Assembly (NCBI GenBank): GCA_002369175.1
Contig: DFES01000130.1
Span: forward strand, 1 to 13,910
DNA length: 13,910 nt
Direction: 5' to 3'
From: Selenomonadaceae bacterium UBA3796
GTDB lineage: Bacteria > Bacillota > Negativicutes > Selenomonadales > Selenomonadaceae
The notes under the pieces are model-generated. The model was not told the DNA's origin, searched no databases, and saw only the letters and a list, made by a program, of their open reading frames with translations. The position numbers and the translations under genes were made by a program. The first letter of the stretch is position 1, and each line of letters begins with the position of its first letter. Positions 13,170 to 13,910 of this stretch are shown here, piece after piece.

Positions 13170-13910
13170 TTATCTTGCCATCAGCTTCGCGAGCTTGTTT
13201 GCAAAGTCCACGGGATTCTCCGGCATGATGCCCTCGATGATGAGTGCCTGTGTATAGAGCATATCGCAGTAGTCCTTGAACTCCTGCCCATCCTTGCCTG
13301 CCGCATGCAGGGACTGGAGACGGGAGAACAGCTCATGATGGGGATTGATTTCCAGGATGCGCTTTGCCTTGAACATGGGATTGTTCATCTCAGCAAAGGT
13401 CTGTTCCATGGAGAGGGACGGCCCCTGCTCGTCTGCCACAAGACAAACCGCGCTGGATTTCAGACGGTTCGAAATCTTGACCTCCGCGACCTTATCCCCC
13501 AGGGTCTCCTTGATATCCTTCATGAGATCGTCATTGGATTTTGCGATCTCCTCCGTTTCCTTCTTCGTTTCCTGAGACTCTGCGTCATCAAGATCCAGAT
13601 CGCCGCGGCTGATGGAGTGGAACTGCTTGCCCTCAAACTCGCGGATGGTTTCTATGCAGAACTCATCCACAGGATCCAGGAGGTAGAGCACCTCAATGCC
13701 CTTCTCGCGGAGAAGTTCCATCTGAGGAAGATTCTCAATGGTCTCTTTATCCTTTGCCGTGGCATAGTATATCTTCTTCTGGCTCTCCGGCATGCGCTCC
13801 ACATATTCCTTCAAAGAGGCAAGCTTCCCTTCCTTCGATGTGAGGAACAGGAGGAGATTCTTGAGCTTGTCTACGGTGTCGCTGCCGGAATACATGCTGT
13901 TGTAGACACC
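13170..13910 (-). CDS. htpG: Chaperone HtpG (Hsp90), C-terminal part
   Basis: Partial gene: the frame runs through the right window edge, and about 247 C-terminal residues are visible. Hsp90-family ATP-dependent chaperone acting as a cytosolic dimer. Visible landmarks are the middle-domain SLKEYVERMPESQKKIYYAT, LLREKGIEVLYLLDPVDEF and EFEGKQFHSISRGDLDL. After these come an acidic linker, the client-binding loop region with SAVCLVADEQGPSLSMEQ, and the C-terminal dimerisation helices (KRILEINPHHELFSRLQ). The ATP-binding N-terminal domain is outside the window. There is no MEEVD tail, as expected for bacteria. It ends at its own strong terminator. Confidence 0.96.
   Translation of the reverse strand, partial: GVYNSMYSGSDTVDKLKNLLLFLTSKEGKLASLKEYVERMPESQKKIYYATAKDKETIENLPQMELLREKGIEVLYLLDPVDEFCIETIREFEGKQFHSISRGDLDLDDAESQETKKETEEIAKSNDDLMKDIKETLGDKVAEVKISNRLKSSAVCLVADEQGPSLSMEQTFAEMNNPMFKAKRILEINPHHELFSRLQSLHAAGKDGQEFKDYCDMLYTQALIIEGIMPENPVDFANKLAKLMAR

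Overview
The window reads as a chromosomal stretch of a Gram-positive-lineage (Firmicutes-type) bacterium. The support is strong AGGAGG-like ribosome binding sites, frequent TTG and GTG starts, a short single-anchor type I signal peptidase, a fused RibBA, and an FMN riboswitch controlling riboflavin genes by transcription termination. The mix of low-GC-type regulation with moderately GC-rich codons suggests Negativicutes (Selenomonas-like), but that is an inference from style, not a phylogenetic result. Every supported gene lies on the minus strand, so the order of transcription runs from high to low coordinates.

Right part (13910 to 8245): the C-terminal part of HtpG runs in from the window edge and ends at a strong intrinsic terminator. 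Then follow a c-di-GMP phosphodiesterase-type protein with a degenerate GGDEF domain and an intact EAL domain, a small unknown protein, TrmL (tRNA wobble 2'-O-methyltransferase), MurB (peptidoglycan precursor reductase) and a beta-CASP metallo-beta-lactamase RNA-processing-type protein. These could be one transcription unit, but two hairpins in the 132-base gap before trmL may divide it.

Middle (8244 to 6742): rplS has its own near-consensus promoter and a terminator. lepB begins directly after that terminator, and a 62-residue unknown protein follows. A compact, very structured 140-base segment (6755-6894) with nested perfect hairpins then sits directly upstream of the riboflavin riboswitch. 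It resembles the right end of an IS200/IS605-type element, without any transposase.

Left part (6741 to 6): an FMN riboswitch with a terminator expression platform precedes ribD-ribE-ribBA-ribH, the complete route from GTP and ribulose 5-phosphate to riboflavin apart from the dephosphorylation step. The same tightly packed run continues, with overlaps or gaps of 20 bases or less and no visible terminator, through a YfcE-like phosphodiesterase, the redox chaperone Hsp33 and GMP synthase GuaA. GuaA supplies the guanine nucleotide that RibA consumes, so its place in an FMN-switched unit makes metabolic sense.

No CRISPR array, cas gene, defence system, prophage or tRNA/rRNA gene was seen. Most of the window is ordinary core genome; the points of interest are the structured insert at 6755-6894, the riboswitch architecture and the small unknown genes.
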